Shown here piece after piece: positions 18,286 to 27,243 of a stretch of DNA of 64,000 bases; positions within the stretch are counted from its first letter, which is position 1, and every line of letters begins with the position of its first letter. The notes below the pieces were generated by a model. That model did not search any database. It was given only the letters and a program-made list of their open reading frames with translations, and was not told where the DNA came from. Source of the DNA: Betaproteobacteria bacterium (GTDB lineage Bacteria > Pseudomonadota > Gammaproteobacteria > Burkholderiales > SG8-41); contig JAQGMI010000064.1 in assembly GCA_028292435.1 (NCBI GenBank), positions 1 to 64,000 of the forward strand, read 5' to 3'. The translations under genes were made by a program, and so were the position numbers.

Positions 18286-20937
18286 ATGGCTAAGCTTTTC
18301 ATGGTCAAGAAGGCGGAGTGGCCGAAGCTCGGCTATTTTTTCTGCCTTTTTCTGGTCATCAGCGCGGGTCTCGCCATCGGCCGCGGGACCGCTGACGCGC
18401 TGTTCCTGAAGCGCTTCGGCATTCAATACCTGCCATTCATGTATCTCGGACTCGGGGTGCTGATGGCGATCGTCAGCACGGTTTATGCGGCGTACGCGGA
18501 CCGCCTCGCGCCCGAGCGCACTTTTTACATTCTGCTCAGTGCGCTGGCGGTCATGTTGGTGGGCAACTGGTACTTGATGCTCTCCGATGTCGACAGCGTC
18601 GCATATCCGCTTTACTACCTGCTGTTCGAAATCAGCTCCGAATTGCTGGTCATGCACGCATCGCTGTACTTCAGCGCGAATTTCGACAACGAGCAAAGCA
18701 AGCGGCTGTTGCCGATGACGATGGCGGGCCTGCAACTGGGCGAAGTAGCCGGGGGTCTGATTCTCACCATGTCCACGCTGATTGGCGTGCAGGGTCTGGT
18801 GATCGTGTGGAGCGTGCTCGCGGCCGTCGCGGTTGTAATTGTCGTGATGAGGCACCGGATTGTCGGCGTGTCGCCGTTTTTTGCGCCGGGCCGGCGCGGC
18901 GGCGGCTTGCAACGCACGATTGAGCAAGTCACGCAGGGACTCAAGTTCGCGCGCCGCTCGAAGTTGTTGCTCTACTCGTCGCTCGCCGTTTTCTTCATGG
19001 TGGTTGCGCTGAACTGCCTCGGCTATGCGGCGTTCGCGGTCTATAACGCGAATTTCAAAACCGAAGCGGAGCTGAGCGTGCTCTTCGGCGTGCTGACGAT
19101 CGTCTCGAGCGCCGTCACGGTGCTCGTGCAGATCTTTTTCACCAGCAAGGTGATCAATCTCTTCGGCGTGCGCGCGATCAACCTTGTGTTCCCATCGACC
19201 ACGCTGATGTGCTTTGTCGGCATGATCGGTTTCTTCAACGTGCCGGCTGCGCTGACGAGCACATTGAACCGCCGTGTCCTGCTGCCTGCGATGCGCAATC
19301 CATCGCGCTCGCTGCTCTTCGATGCGCTGCCCGATTACATGCAAGGCAGGGCGCGCGCGCTATCCCTGATGCTGGTGCTGCCGTGCGGTTACATCTTCGT
19401 CGGCCTCGTGCTGCAGGCGCTCAAGAAATGGCACGCGCCGTATTCTTATCTGACGGCAGGGGGTATTGCCTGTGCGCTGTACTTTTATTTCAGCGTTAAG
19501 ACCAATCGCGCGTACGTCGAAGCGTTGCTGTCCACTCTGAAGGAGCGGCTATTCCTGCCGAGCGAAGGGCTGGGCACGATGGACACCGCCGCCGATCCCG
19601 AGCTTTTTGACCGGCTGGTTGACGGCGTCAAGCACGAGGACGAACAGATTTGCCTCACCTATGCGCGCATGCTGTCGAATACATTTCCGGATAAGGCGCC
19701 GGAGATTATTTTCGAGCGGATGCAGCATGCGAGCGCGCCGGTGTGCGATCAACTCGTGCGCCTGATCGGGCCGACCCTGCCCGAAGAATTGCTCCATCGT
19801 CTCGAGACCTCGCGCGGTCTCGGCGACGCGCATGAGCGCGCAACCGTGCTGGCGACGCGGTTCGAGGCCAAAGACCCGCGTGTGCAGAAAGAAGTCGACG
19901 CATGCCTGTGCTCGGACAATCCACGGCTGATTGCGTGCGGCGTGCTGGGCGTGCTCAATTACGGGCGCGACGAATTGCGCGATTCCGCGATAGAGAACTG
20001 GCGCGGGTTGCTGAGCGCCAGTAGTACGACGTCGCTGTACGCTGGATTGCATCTCGGTCAGCGGATCGCGATTCCGGAACCGTTCCTGCCGCTTTTGTGT
20101 TGCTTGCTCGAACACGCGGACGATGGCGTCAAGAAAGCGGCGCTCGCGGCGTTGACGCGCGGCGCGTTCACCGCCGATGCGCGGCTGACGAATTTATTGG
20201 AGTCGCTCGTTCGCTCGCCCGATCAGCAGATGCGCCTCGCGACCATCCGTTGCTACCGGCTGTTGCCGCCGGCGGAGCGTGAACGCCTGGCACTCGCCGC
20301 GTTGACCGACCGTCACCCCGACGTCGTCGATGCGGCGCTCGGCGTGCTCGAAGAAAGCATCGACGATTTGCCGGCCCGCCTTTTTGAGTGGCTAAACGGA
20401 TCGAGCGCGCCGCCGCGCCAGCAACAGCAGGTCGTGTGTTATCTCGCGCGCAAGGGCGTTCAGCGCCAGTTGTTCGAAGAGTTTGCCGGGCGCAGGCTCA
20501 ACGACGCGGCACAAATGGCGCATGCACTGCGCGCGCTCGAGATGAGTGCGGGCCGTAGCGATCCGGGCTGGACGTTAATGAAAATCGTGCTTGCCGAGCG
20601 CTTCACCCAACTGCTCGAAGTCGCGTTGCTGGCGATGGAAAATCTCGGCGACAGTCACAGCATTCGCATCGTGTATGTCGCATTGAAAAGCAAGGACCGG
20701 CGGCAGGTCGCACGGGCACGCGAGGCGCTCAGCAATATTGCGAATAGCGCGCTTGGTGCGCAACTCAGCCAGTTGCTGATCGTTGCGAGCGATCGCACGG
20801 CGATTGTTGAAGTGGTTCCGGGCGCACCGGGATTCAAAGCAACCGATGACGCCCTTCAATGGTGCGCCAATCATGTAGACTACTGGCTCAAAGAGTGCGC
20901 ACAGCACGCACTCAAAGCAGTACCCGCAGGGGGTTAG
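18286..20937 (+). CDS. Nucleotide-transporter-like membrane protein with C-terminal helical repeats
   Basis: 883 residues. The first about 420 are an MFS-type transporter with roughly 12 hydrophobic helices, resembling the Npt1/Npt2 ADP/ATP translocase family (LGYFFCLFLVISAGLAIGRG, MTMAGLQLGEVAGGLILTMS, MRNPSRSLLFDALPDYMQGR). From about 430 to the end lies a cytoplasmic solenoid of paired helices of HEAT type (GVLGVLNYGRDELRDSAIEN, GVKKAALAALTRGAF, ATIRCYRLLPPAERERLALA). The family exchanges nucleotides in parasites; in free-living bacteria its role is unknown. A cyclic-nucleotide-binding gene begins 7 bp downstream, so they are probably one functional unit. Weak Shine-Dalgarno. Confidence 0.75.
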   Translation: MAKLFMVKKAEWPKLGYFFCLFLVISAGLAIGRGTADALFLKRFGIQYLPFMYLGLGVLMAIVSTVYAAYADRLAPERTFYILLSALAVMLVGNWYLMLSDVDSVAYPLYYLLFEISSELLVMHASLYFSANFDNEQSKRLLPMTMAGLQLGEVAGGLILTMSTLIGVQGLVIVWSVLAAVAVVIVVMRHRIVGVSPFFAPGRRGGGLQRTIEQVTQGLKFARRSKLLLYSSLAVFFMVVALNCLGYAAFAVYNANFKTEAELSVLFGVLTIVSSAVTVLVQIFFTSKVINLFGVRAINLVFPSTTLMCFVGMIGFFNVPAALTSTLNRRVLLPAMRNPSRSLLFDALPDYMQGRARALSLMLVLPCGYIFVGLVLQALKKWHAPYSYLTAGGIACALYFYFSVKTNRAYVEALLSTLKERLFLPSEGLGTMDTAADPELFDRLVDGVKHEDEQICLTYARMLSNTFPDKAPEIIFERMQHASAPVCDQLVRLIGPTLPEELLHRLETSRGLGDAHERATVLATRFEAKDPRVQKEVDACLCSDNPRLIACGVLGVLNYGRDELRDSAIENWRGLLSASSTTSLYAGLHLGQRIAIPEPFLPLLCCLLEHADDGVKKAALAALTRGAFTADARLTNLLESLVRSPDQQMRLATIRCYRLLPPAERERLALAALTDRHPDVVDAALGVLEESIDDLPARLFEWLNGSSAPPRQQQQVVCYLARKGVQRQLFEEFAGRRLNDAAQMAHALRALEMSAGRSDPGWTLMKIVLAERFTQLLEVALLAMENLGDSHSIRIVYVALKSKDRRQVARAREALSNIANSALGAQLSQLLIVASDRTAIVEVVPGAPGFKATDDALQWCANHVDYWLKECAQHALKAVPAGG

Positions 20938-20944
20938 ACACGGC

Positions 20945-21415
20945 ATGGCCGATTTTTTCGATCGTATCGTCATATTGAAGCGCACGCCGATTTTTTCGGA
21001 AGTTGCAACGGACGATTTGCGTGTGGTCGTCGAGGAAATGCAAGAAGAGGCGTATTTCAAAGGCGAACGTGTGTTCGAGATCAACGATCCAAGCGATCGC
21101 ATGTATATCGTGTTGACCGGCAAGATCGGCATCAGTATCAACCCCGATCCGAAATCGCACGACTACGTCAGCGTCGTGGAAGAGGGCGGTTGTTTCGGCG
21201 AGATGGGACCGCTGGACGGTTCACCGCGCTCGGGCACTGCCCATGTCGTCGAAGATGCGCAACTGCTGTATCTCGACAAATTAAAGCTGCACGGCCTGAT
21301 CGCGAGTTATCCCGAGCTTTCGTTCGGGCTCTTGCACGGCATGAGCACGCGAGTGCGTGAGACCAGCGAGAAGTTGCTCACCGCAAGAAGCGGCGACCAT
21401 AAGAAAAAGAATTAG
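20945..21415 (+). CDS. Stand-alone cyclic-nucleotide-binding domain protein
   Basis: 156 residues and only one domain: a Crp-type cyclic nucleotide-binding barrel (DRIVILKRTPIFSEVATDDL, RMYIVLTGKIGISIN). Its phosphate-binding cassette is CFGEMGPLDGSPRSGTAHVV, which keeps the Gly-Glu and Arg that hold the cyclic phosphate. There is no helix-turn-helix, so it is not a transcription factor. The C-terminus is a short basic helix (LTARSGDHKKKN). Seven bases separate it from the transporter-HEAT gene. In related systems such a domain is fused to the transporter; here it probably acts as a detached regulatory subunit. Confidence 0.85.
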   Translation: MADFFDRIVILKRTPIFSEVATDDLRVVVEEMQEEAYFKGERVFEINDPSDRMYIVLTGKIGISINPDPKSHDYVSVVEEGGCFGEMGPLDGSPRSGTAHVVEDAQLLYLDKLKLHGLIASYPELSFGLLHGMSTRVRETSEKLLTARSGDHKKKN

Positions 21416-21436
21416 GCGTCGACCCGCCGGCAAGCA

Positions 21437-22011
21437 TTATTCGGCTTCAATGCCCGGGGTTCCAGCGACGCGGCGCCATTTCGCGATTTCGCTTTTGATA
21501 TTCGCGTCAAATGCCGCCGTCGAACCGGGCGTTGGTTCCAGCCTCTGAGCAATCAGCGCGGATTGCATCTCTGGGTTGCGCAAGACCGCGACTGCCTCTC
21601 GATTCAGCAGCTGACGATGGACGCCGGAGTAGCGGCGGGTGCAAGCACTCCCATCCACAGCGCAACATCATAGTCGGCCACGCCGGCTTCTATCGCCGTG
21701 CGCACTTCGGGCAGCGCGGTCACGCGTTCAGCGCCGGTTGTCGCGAGCGCGCGCAGACCACCGCTGCGAATGTGAAGAAGCGTCGGCAGCGATGCTGCCC
21801 CCCTGCAATTCGATGCGCCCGCTCAGCACGTCGATCATGGCAAGCGCCGAGCTTTGATAGGGCACGTGATTGAATCGCGCGCCGGTACTGGCGCCAAATA
21901 ATTCGCCCGCGAGATGACCCAGACGCGCGTTTCCGGCCGACGCGCGGGAAGGCGTTGCTTATTGATGGCCGCTGCGCCGAGCACCATCAGCACGCTCTTT
22001 CGGGTAATCAT
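21437..22011 (-). pseudogene. Bug-family binding protein, deleted and frameshifted
   Basis: The ATG at 22011 overlaps the stop of the upstream binding-protein gene (ATGA). It opens MITRKSVLMVLGAAA and then jumps, out of frame, to GNARLGHLAGELFG, so roughly the first half of the mature protein is deleted. HVPYQSSALAMIDVLSGRIE follows. A frameshift in a six-C run (21798-21803) leads to GLRALATTGAERV and WMGVLAPAATPASIV. A second shift near 21610 leads to LLNREAVAVLRNPEMQ and KSEIAKWRRVAGTPGIEAE. All pieces align to Bug proteins in order. Confidence 0.85.
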
Positions 22012-23003
22012 TCGAGCACCTTGTCGGCGCGCACCAGCAAATCCTGCGGGATTGTAAGGTTGAGCGCGCGGGCGGTCTTGCGGTTGACAATTAAGTAATA
22101 GCGCGTCGGCTGCTCGAACGGCAATTCACCTGCCTTGGCGCCTTTTAAGATCTTGTCGACATAAACTGCAGCGCGGCGGAAATTGTCGACGATGTCAGGG
22201 CCATAGCTCATCAGACCTCCTGACTCCGCATATTCGGCAATCGAGTAGATCGACGACAGTTTGTGCTTGAGTGACAAAGCGGCGAGTTGACGCAGCTGCT
22301 GAACGAAGAACGTGTCGTTCAAAAACACTACCGCGTCAGCGTGCTCCCTGGCGAGCATTGAAAATTCCTGCACAAGGTCATGTTCGGTAGCTGCCGAGGC
22401 GAGGATAACGCGAACGCCGGTCTTCTGAGCGGCCGTCATAATGCGCACCAGTTGCTGAGGATGAGCGCCGTTGCCAGGATTTAACATTACGCCTACCCGC
22501 GCGAGCGTCGGCGTCACCGTTTTCAAGAGTTCGAGGTATTTCGCGACAATATCCGCGCCGCTGTTCGAGAAGCCCGTTATGTTGCCGCCGGGGCGCGCCA
22601 TGCTCACCGCGTAGCCGTTGGCGACCGGATCTGAGTCCACGGTGATGACGATGGGTATCGTCGACGTGGCCTGTTGCAAAGGCCGGTAAGTCTGTGATCC
22701 CGTCGCCACGATCACATCGGCTTTCAGCTTGACGAGTTCGGCGGCCAACGCCTTGATATTTTCAATCTTGCCGTCCGCAAAGCGCGCTTCGATAACGATA
22801 TTTTTGCCCTCGATGTGGCCAAGGGCGCGCAAGCTGTCGATAAAGGCTTGGTATCTGAGGCTATCGACCGCGGAGCGTCGTGTGCCGAAATATAAGAATC
22901 CGATGCGCGCTGTTCCAGCACCTTGGGCGAACGACGCAAGCGGCGCCAGGAACGGCGTCGCGCCGATTGCAGCAAGCAGCCGTCGGCGCTCGATGGACTT
23001 CAC
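22008..23003 (-). CDS. ABC-type substrate-binding protein (COG2984 family)
   Basis: 331 residues with a twin-arginine-like or Sec signal (RRRLLAAIGATPFLAPLASF). Two-lobed periplasmic-binding features: GFLYFGTRRS, VIVATGSQTYRPLQQAT, IPIVITVDSDPVANGYA, GGLMSYGPDIVDNFRRAAVY, ending LLVRADKVLE. The family (ABC_sub_bind, PF04392) includes tryptophan- and tyrosine-type receptors, but most members are orphans. No permease or ATPase gene is in the window. Its start overlaps the stop of the receiver-cyclase gene by 4 bp, so it is co-translated with the two-component system and may be its periplasmic ligand sensor. Confidence 0.9.
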   Translation of the reverse strand: MKSIERRRLLAAIGATPFLAPLASFAQGAGTARIGFLYFGTRRSAVDSLRYQAFIDSLRALGHIEGKNIVIEARFADGKIENIKALAAELVKLKADVIVATGSQTYRPLQQATSTIPIVITVDSDPVANGYAVSMARPGGNITGFSNSGADIVAKYLELLKTVTPTLARVGVMLNPGNGAHPQQLVRIMTAAQKTGVRVILASAATEHDLVQEFSMLAREHADAVVFLNDTFFVQQLRQLAALSLKHKLSSIYSIAEYAESGGLMSYGPDIVDNFRRAAVYVDKILKGAKAGELPFEQPTRYYLIVNRKTARALNLTIPQDLLVRADKVLE

Positions 23004-24115
23004 TTGGCGCCGGTAATGTTGAATGCCGCAACCGGGTGCGCGATGCCTTTAAGCGTCACTTCGCCGAGCGGTTCGGCATTGACGGCATCCTCGATGCGGG
23101 CGAGTGTTTTCGGATTGGTCAGTATCTGTCCGCCCTTGGCTTCGCTGCAAAGGCGCGCGGCAAGATTCGATACGCCGCCGATGCACGCATAGTCCCAGCG
23201 GCCTTCATAGCCGATCGCGCCGAGCGTCGCGTAGCCTTGCACGAAGCCGATGCCGAGATCGAGGTCGAAGCCGCGTTTTTTCCACGCGGCGCGCAGCGGC
23301 GCGAACTTTACCTGCATCGCGATCGCCATCGTGACCGCGTTGAGCACGGGATTCTCGAGCTTGATCGGGTCGTTGAAGAAAATCATCATGCCGTCGCCGG
23401 CGAAGCGCTCGAGCGTGCCTTCGTGTTCCATGATGAGCGGCCCCATGACCTTGTGATACTCATTGAGCACGTTCATCACTTCTTCGGGCTCTGATGAATC
23501 CGTAAACGCGGTAAACCCGCGCATGTCGAGAAATACGACCACCACTTCCCGGCGGTGCGTCTTCAGGAGATCTTCGCCGCCTCCGTTGACGATGGATTCG
23601 GCGAGCTGGGGCGAGAAAAAATTCTTGAGCCGGCCGAGACGGTCGAGTTGCGACACCTGCTCCTGCACGCGCTGCTCGAGCGTTTTGTTCCATTCGGCAA
23701 GCTGCGACGCCTGCGATTGGACAGTGTCCCACAACTCCTTGATGCGCAGCAGCGAGCGCACGCGCGCAAGCAGTTCCGGCTGATTGATCGGCTTCGACAG
23801 AAAATCGTCGGCCCCCGCCTCGATGCCTTTGACGCGTTCCTGTGCGGGGTCGAGCGCAGTGACCATGACGACCGGCAGCATGCCGGTTGCCGGATTCTCG
23901 CGAATTTTTTGGCATACCTCATAACCGTTCATGCCCGGCATCATGACGTCGAGCAGCACGAGATCGGGATGCTCGTCTTCGATTTTCCGCAGCGCTTCGG
24001 CGCCCGAAGCTGCGGTTGCGGTTTGATATCCTTTGAACGACAGCAGGTCCGCCAGCATCTTGACGTTGAGCGGCGTGTCGTCGACGACCAGTATTTTTCC
24101 AGGCATGGCGGTCAC
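23000..24115 (-). CDS. Response regulator fused to a class III nucleotide cyclase
   Basis: 371 residues from a GTG at 24115 overlapping the previous stop (GTGA); an ATG at codon 4 is the alternative. The receiver domain (1-125) has VVDDTPLNV, phosphoacceptor Asp56 in VLLDVMMPGMNGYE and Lys in FLSKPINQPE. A coiled-coil linker follows (about 130-165). The catalytic domain (about 190-340) has metal-binding Asp in FLDMRGFTAF and FAGDGMMIFF, and NLAARL near the end. Purine-specifying positions are atypical (ERFAGD instead of DKYIGD), so cAMP versus cGMP cannot be called. It would turn phosphorelay input into a cyclic nucleotide. Confidence 0.9.
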   Translation of the reverse strand: MTAMPGKILVVDDTPLNVKMLADLLSFKGYQTATAASGAEALRKIEDEHPDLVLLDVMMPGMNGYEVCQKIRENPATGMLPVVMVTALDPAQERVKGIEAGADDFLSKPINQPELLARVRSLLRIKELWDTVQSQASQLAEWNKTLEQRVQEQVSQLDRLGRLKNFFSPQLAESIVNGGGEDLLKTHRREVVVVFLDMRGFTAFTDSSEPEEVMNVLNEYHKVMGPLIMEHEGTLERFAGDGMMIFFNDPIKLENPVLNAVTMAIAMQVKFAPLRAAWKKRGFDLDLGIGFVQGYATLGAIGYEGRWDYACIGGVSNLAARLCSEAKGGQILTNPKTLARIEDAVNAEPLGEVTLKGIAHPVAAFNITGAK

Positions 24116-24498
24116 GCGGCACCTGCGCGCTTGCTGAGCACGGCCGCCACCGCCTCTAGAAACTCTTTGATGTTGATCGGCTTGGTCTGCAAGCCGTCGA
24201 AACCCGCGTCGATGATCCGTTTGCGGTCCTCGGTCATCGCGGAGGCGGTGACGGCGATGATTGGAATCGAGCTCGTCTGTGGATCGGCGCGCAGCACTTT
24301 AAATGCTTCGATGCCGTTCATGCCGGGCAGATGAAAATCCATCAGGATCAATGCCGGCTTTTTTTCCCTGGCCAGCCGGATGCCTTCCTCGGCGGTTTCC
24401 GATTCGAGCAGTTCGTACTTTTTGAACAACAGGATGTCGCGCACGAGCTTCCGGTTTTTTTCGTTGTCTTCAACGATGAGAATGAGTTCGTTTGCCAT
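24112..24498 (-). CDS. Single-domain response regulator
   Basis: 128 residues, a receiver domain only. Acidic pocket ILIVEDNEKNRK, phosphoacceptor Asp54 in LILMDFHLPGMNGIE, Thr in IIAVTASAMTED and Lys in QTKPINIKEF. This is the DivK/CheY type, with no output domain. It follows the histidine kinase by 18 bp and overlaps the receiver-cyclase gene. It may shuttle phosphate, or compete with the cyclase receiver for the same kinase. Confidence 0.92.
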   Translation of the reverse strand: MANELILIVEDNEKNRKLVRDILLFKKYELLESETAEEGIRLAREKKPALILMDFHLPGMNGIEAFKVLRADPQTSSIPIIAVTASAMTEDRKRIIDAGFDGLQTKPINIKEFLEAVAAVLSKRAGAA

Positions 24499-24516
24499 GG
24501 AGTGCTTCCTTATTGA

Positions 24517-26895
24517 TCAGCCGGCACCCGCAGCGGCCGCGCGCACAGCCGCGACCGGCAGGGTAAAGGTGAAGGTGGAGCCCTTACCAACTTCGCTCGT
24601 CACGCCGATCGTGCCGCCGTGCAGTTCGACGAATTTACGCGTCAAGGCGAGCCCAAGGCCGGTGCCTTCCGCTTTTTTGGTGTAGTCGCTGCCGACCTGG
24701 CGAAACTCCTCGAACACGGCAGCGCAGTCTTCGGGCGCGATGCCGATGCCGGTATCGGTGATGCTTACTTCGACCATGGCGCCGACCGGCCGCGCTGTCG
24801 CCGTGATGCGGCCGCCTTCGGGCGTGAATTTAACCGCATTGGACAGCAGGTTGAGCAGGATCTGTTTGAATTTGCGTTCGTCGGCGTCGATGGCGCCGAT
24901 CGCCGGGTCAACGGTGCTTACGAGTTCGATGCCGTGACGGACCGCACGCTCCCTGATCAGGGTCAGCGCATTGTCGATCGCGGTCGGCAGGTCGAAAGTG
25001 TTCCGCTCGAGCTCCATGCGTCCGGCCTCGACTTTCGAGAGATCGAGAATATCGTTGATCAGCGACAACAGATGTTTGCCGGAGCCGTGAATGTCATTGA
25101 TGTATTCCTCCTGCTTCTCGTTCATGTCGCCGAACATGTGCTCCTGCAGGACTTCGGAGAATCCGATGATCGCGTTGAGCGGTGTGCGCAATTCGTGCGA
25201 CATGTTCGCCAGGAACTCCGATTTGTGCCGGTTGGCGATTTCGAGTTGCCGGCCCTTTTCCTGGATTTCGTTGAACAGCCGCACGTTCTCGATTGCGATG
25301 ACGGCCTGATCCGCGAACGTCTTCAGGAGGGCGATCTGTTTTTCGGTGAGGGGGCCCGGCGCAACTCGCACGACGCTGACTGCGCCGATTGCCGTGTCGC
25401 CACGCATCATCGGCGTAATGGTGACCGCGCGATAGCCGGAATTCGTGAAGTTCGCGATGCCCGCCGCCCAGCGGTTATCCGGCGGCGCGAGCACGTCGGG
25501 GATGTCGATCAGCGTGTGGTCGAGAATGGCATTGGCGTGCATGTATTCACGTGAAAGTGGAAACGGGAACAGCGCTGCCCAGCGGGAGCGCCGTTCAGGG
25601 TCGGGATCTGCGATGGCTGCCATGCGTACTTGATCGCCGTCGGGCAGCGCCACCGCGACTGCGGCGCCCGCAAACAGGCGCACGCCGCTCTGGACAATCG
25701 CCTCGAACACCGGCTGCACGTCAGTCGTCGAGTTGCTGATGACTCGCAAAATGTCGCTGGTAGCCGTTTGCTGGTTGAGCGCTTCCGTCAATTCACGGGT
25801 GCGTTCGTCGACTTTCTTCTCGAGCCCGGCATAGAAATCTTTCAGCCGCCCGGCCATCATGTTGAACTCCCTGGCGAGCGCTTCGAGCTCGTCGCCGCTA
25901 TGGACTTCAATGTCCTGATCGAGTTGGCCGGCGCCGATGCGCGCGGCACCCTCGGTCACCGCACGAATGGGTTCGACCATGCGTCTCGCGACCAGCAGGC
26001 TTGCCGCGATCGACAGCGCAAGGCCGGCGAGCAGCAGGATGCCCGTGCGCTTGAGCGACCCGTAGAGCGGCGCGAAAGCTTCACCGATCGGCTGTTCGAC
26101 AAACACATGCCAGCCGGGCGATTTGATGCTCGCAAAAGCGGAAAGCACTTCGCCCCCCTGCAAGTTACGCGCGATGCTGACGCGCTCGACATTGGCGTCC
26201 TTGGGCGCAAGCGCCGCTTCGACCTGGGGCAACGAAGTGAGATTCGATTTTTGCAGCACCTGGCTGATGTCGGGATGCGCAATCAAATGGCCCTGCGAGT
26301 CGATCACATAGGCGAGGCCCTTGTCGCCGGCCTTGATGCGGGAGATCACATCCCAGATAAATTTGAGATTGACTTCCGCAATGGTCGTGCCGGCCTCGTC
26401 GCCGATGCCGGCCATCGCGATCGTCATGTAAGGCTCAGTCTCCTTGCGAAAGTAAACCGGGCTGAAATAGGTCTTGCCCGTTTTCGGAACGGTGAACCTG
26501 GGATCGTCCGACAAGTCTTCATCGCCGCCGGTCACGTCCATGCCGAGACGCGAAACGCGCAGCTTGGTGCGGCCCGTGCGGTCAAGCTGAACCACGTCCG
26601 TAATTGCCGGCACCTGGCGCAATAATTTCAGAAAATCGAAGCGGCGTTGTTCCGGATTCGACGCGCCGACTTGCGGTAGCCGCATCCAGCCGATTTGATG
26701 CTCGATCTCCGACACGTAAGCTTCGATGCGCGAGGCAGCGGCCAAGGCTTTTTCGTGCTGCAGATCGAGCAGGGCTTCTTTACTTTCCTTGTAAGTGAAG
26801 TAAACGCCAATGCCGCCTGACGCGACGAGGGCAACGGTCACCAGCGTCACGAAATAGACCGCGTATTTTCGAAACAACGTGCCGCGCAGAATCAT
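24517..26895 (-). CDS. Cache-HAMP-GAF sensor histidine kinase
   Basis: 792 residues from the ATG at 26895, with GAGGTGA before it. Order: transmembrane helix about 10-33; periplasmic double-Cache domain about 35-275 ([33 protein letters not shown]); second helix about 284-306; HAMP to about 360; coiled coil; GAF about 380-545. HisKA carries His about 566 in [19 protein letters not shown]. The HATPase_c boxes are [19 protein letters not shown] and [12 protein letters not shown]. Cache domains bind small organic ligands directly or via binding proteins. It heads a run with two receiver genes and is flanked by substrate-binding protein genes, suggesting a nutrient sensor. Confidence 0.95.
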   Translation of the reverse strand: MILRGTLFRKYAVYFVTLVTVALVASGGIGVYFTYKESKEALLDLQHEKALAAASRIEAYVSEIEHQIGWMRLPQVGASNPEQRRFDFLKLLRQVPAITDVVQLDRTGRTKLRVSRLGMDVTGGDEDLSDDPRFTVPKTGKTYFSPVYFRKETEPYMTIAMAGIGDEAGTTIAEVNLKFIWDVISRIKAGDKGLAYVIDSQGHLIAHPDISQVLQKSNLTSLPQVEAALAPKDANVERVSIARNLQGGEVLSAFASIKSPGWHVFVEQPIGEAFAPLYGSLKRTGILLLAGLALSIAASLLVARRMVEPIRAVTEGAARIGAGQLDQDIEVHSGDELEALAREFNMMAGRLKDFYAGLEKKVDERTRELTEALNQQTATSDILRVISNSTTDVQPVFEAIVQSGVRLFAGAAVAVALPDGDQVRMAAIADPDPERRSRWAALFPFPLSREYMHANAILDHTLIDIPDVLAPPDNRWAAGIANFTNSGYRAVTITPMMRGDTAIGAVSVVRVAPGPLTEKQIALLKTFADQAVIAIENVRLFNEIQEKGRQLEIANRHKSEFLANMSHELRTPLNAIIGFSEVLQEHMFGDMNEKQEEYINDIHGSGKHLLSLINDILDLSKVEAGRMELERNTFDLPTAIDNALTLIRERAVRHGIELVSTVDPAIGAIDADERKFKQILLNLLSNAVKFTPEGGRITATARPVGAMVEVSITDTGIGIAPEDCAAVFEEFRQVGSDYTKKAEGTGLGLALTRKFVELHGGTIGVTSEVGKGSTFTFTLPVAAVRAAAAGAG

Positions 26896-27243
26896 GCGCT
26901 CACCTCGCCGGGCAGGATCGGATTCCGCTTGTTTACCATGAATTCTAATGTGCCTGGCCGTCGGTGCCACCTGATCGCGCTGAGCTGGCCCGGACCCACA
27001 TTGCAATCGACGCTTCTCACTTAATCAGCCGGTCCGCGCGCAACGCGTGGCTGTGCGCCGACATTGCCCAATGCTGTGGCTGCGCTCAAGCCGGCCAATG
27101 CAAGAACAGCGTCGCGCCGGGTGGTCATTCGATCACCTCGACCATAGCGCTGGCAACATTCGCCGCGTAATCGCGGTATCTCCGGCTGTCATTTTTTGTA
27201 CGCTCCCGCCGGCAGTGTAGTGGAATTCAGGCGAGCGAATTGC
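26896..27243. other. 348-bp gap holding a deletion remnant
   Basis: Contains the micro-pseudogene at 27017-27128. Upstream of it on the minus strand lies an open stretch without a start codon, ending in AMVEVIE and TGA at 27126, in the same ATGA junction as the intact neighbours. That stretch may be another gene tail, but I cannot assign a family. 26896-27016 is the leader of the kinase gene. Confidence 0.5.
27017..27128 (-). pseudogene. Internally deleted ABC-type substrate-binding protein gene
   Basis: The ATG at 27128 opens an intact-looking signal peptide (MTTRRDAVLALAGLSAATAL, then GNVGAQPR). Within a few codons the next frame reads LRADRLIK followed by a stop at 27017, which is the family's standard C-terminus (compare RADKLIE and RADQVIE in the neighbours). 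Nearly the whole mature protein, about 900 bp, has been lost between the two ends. It sits exactly where one more tandem binding-protein gene would be expected. Confidence 0.75.

Noticed and set aside
18241..19344. Minus-strand ORF of 367 codons
   Set aside because: Shadow of the transporter gene, rich in His, Arg and Gln with no family features.
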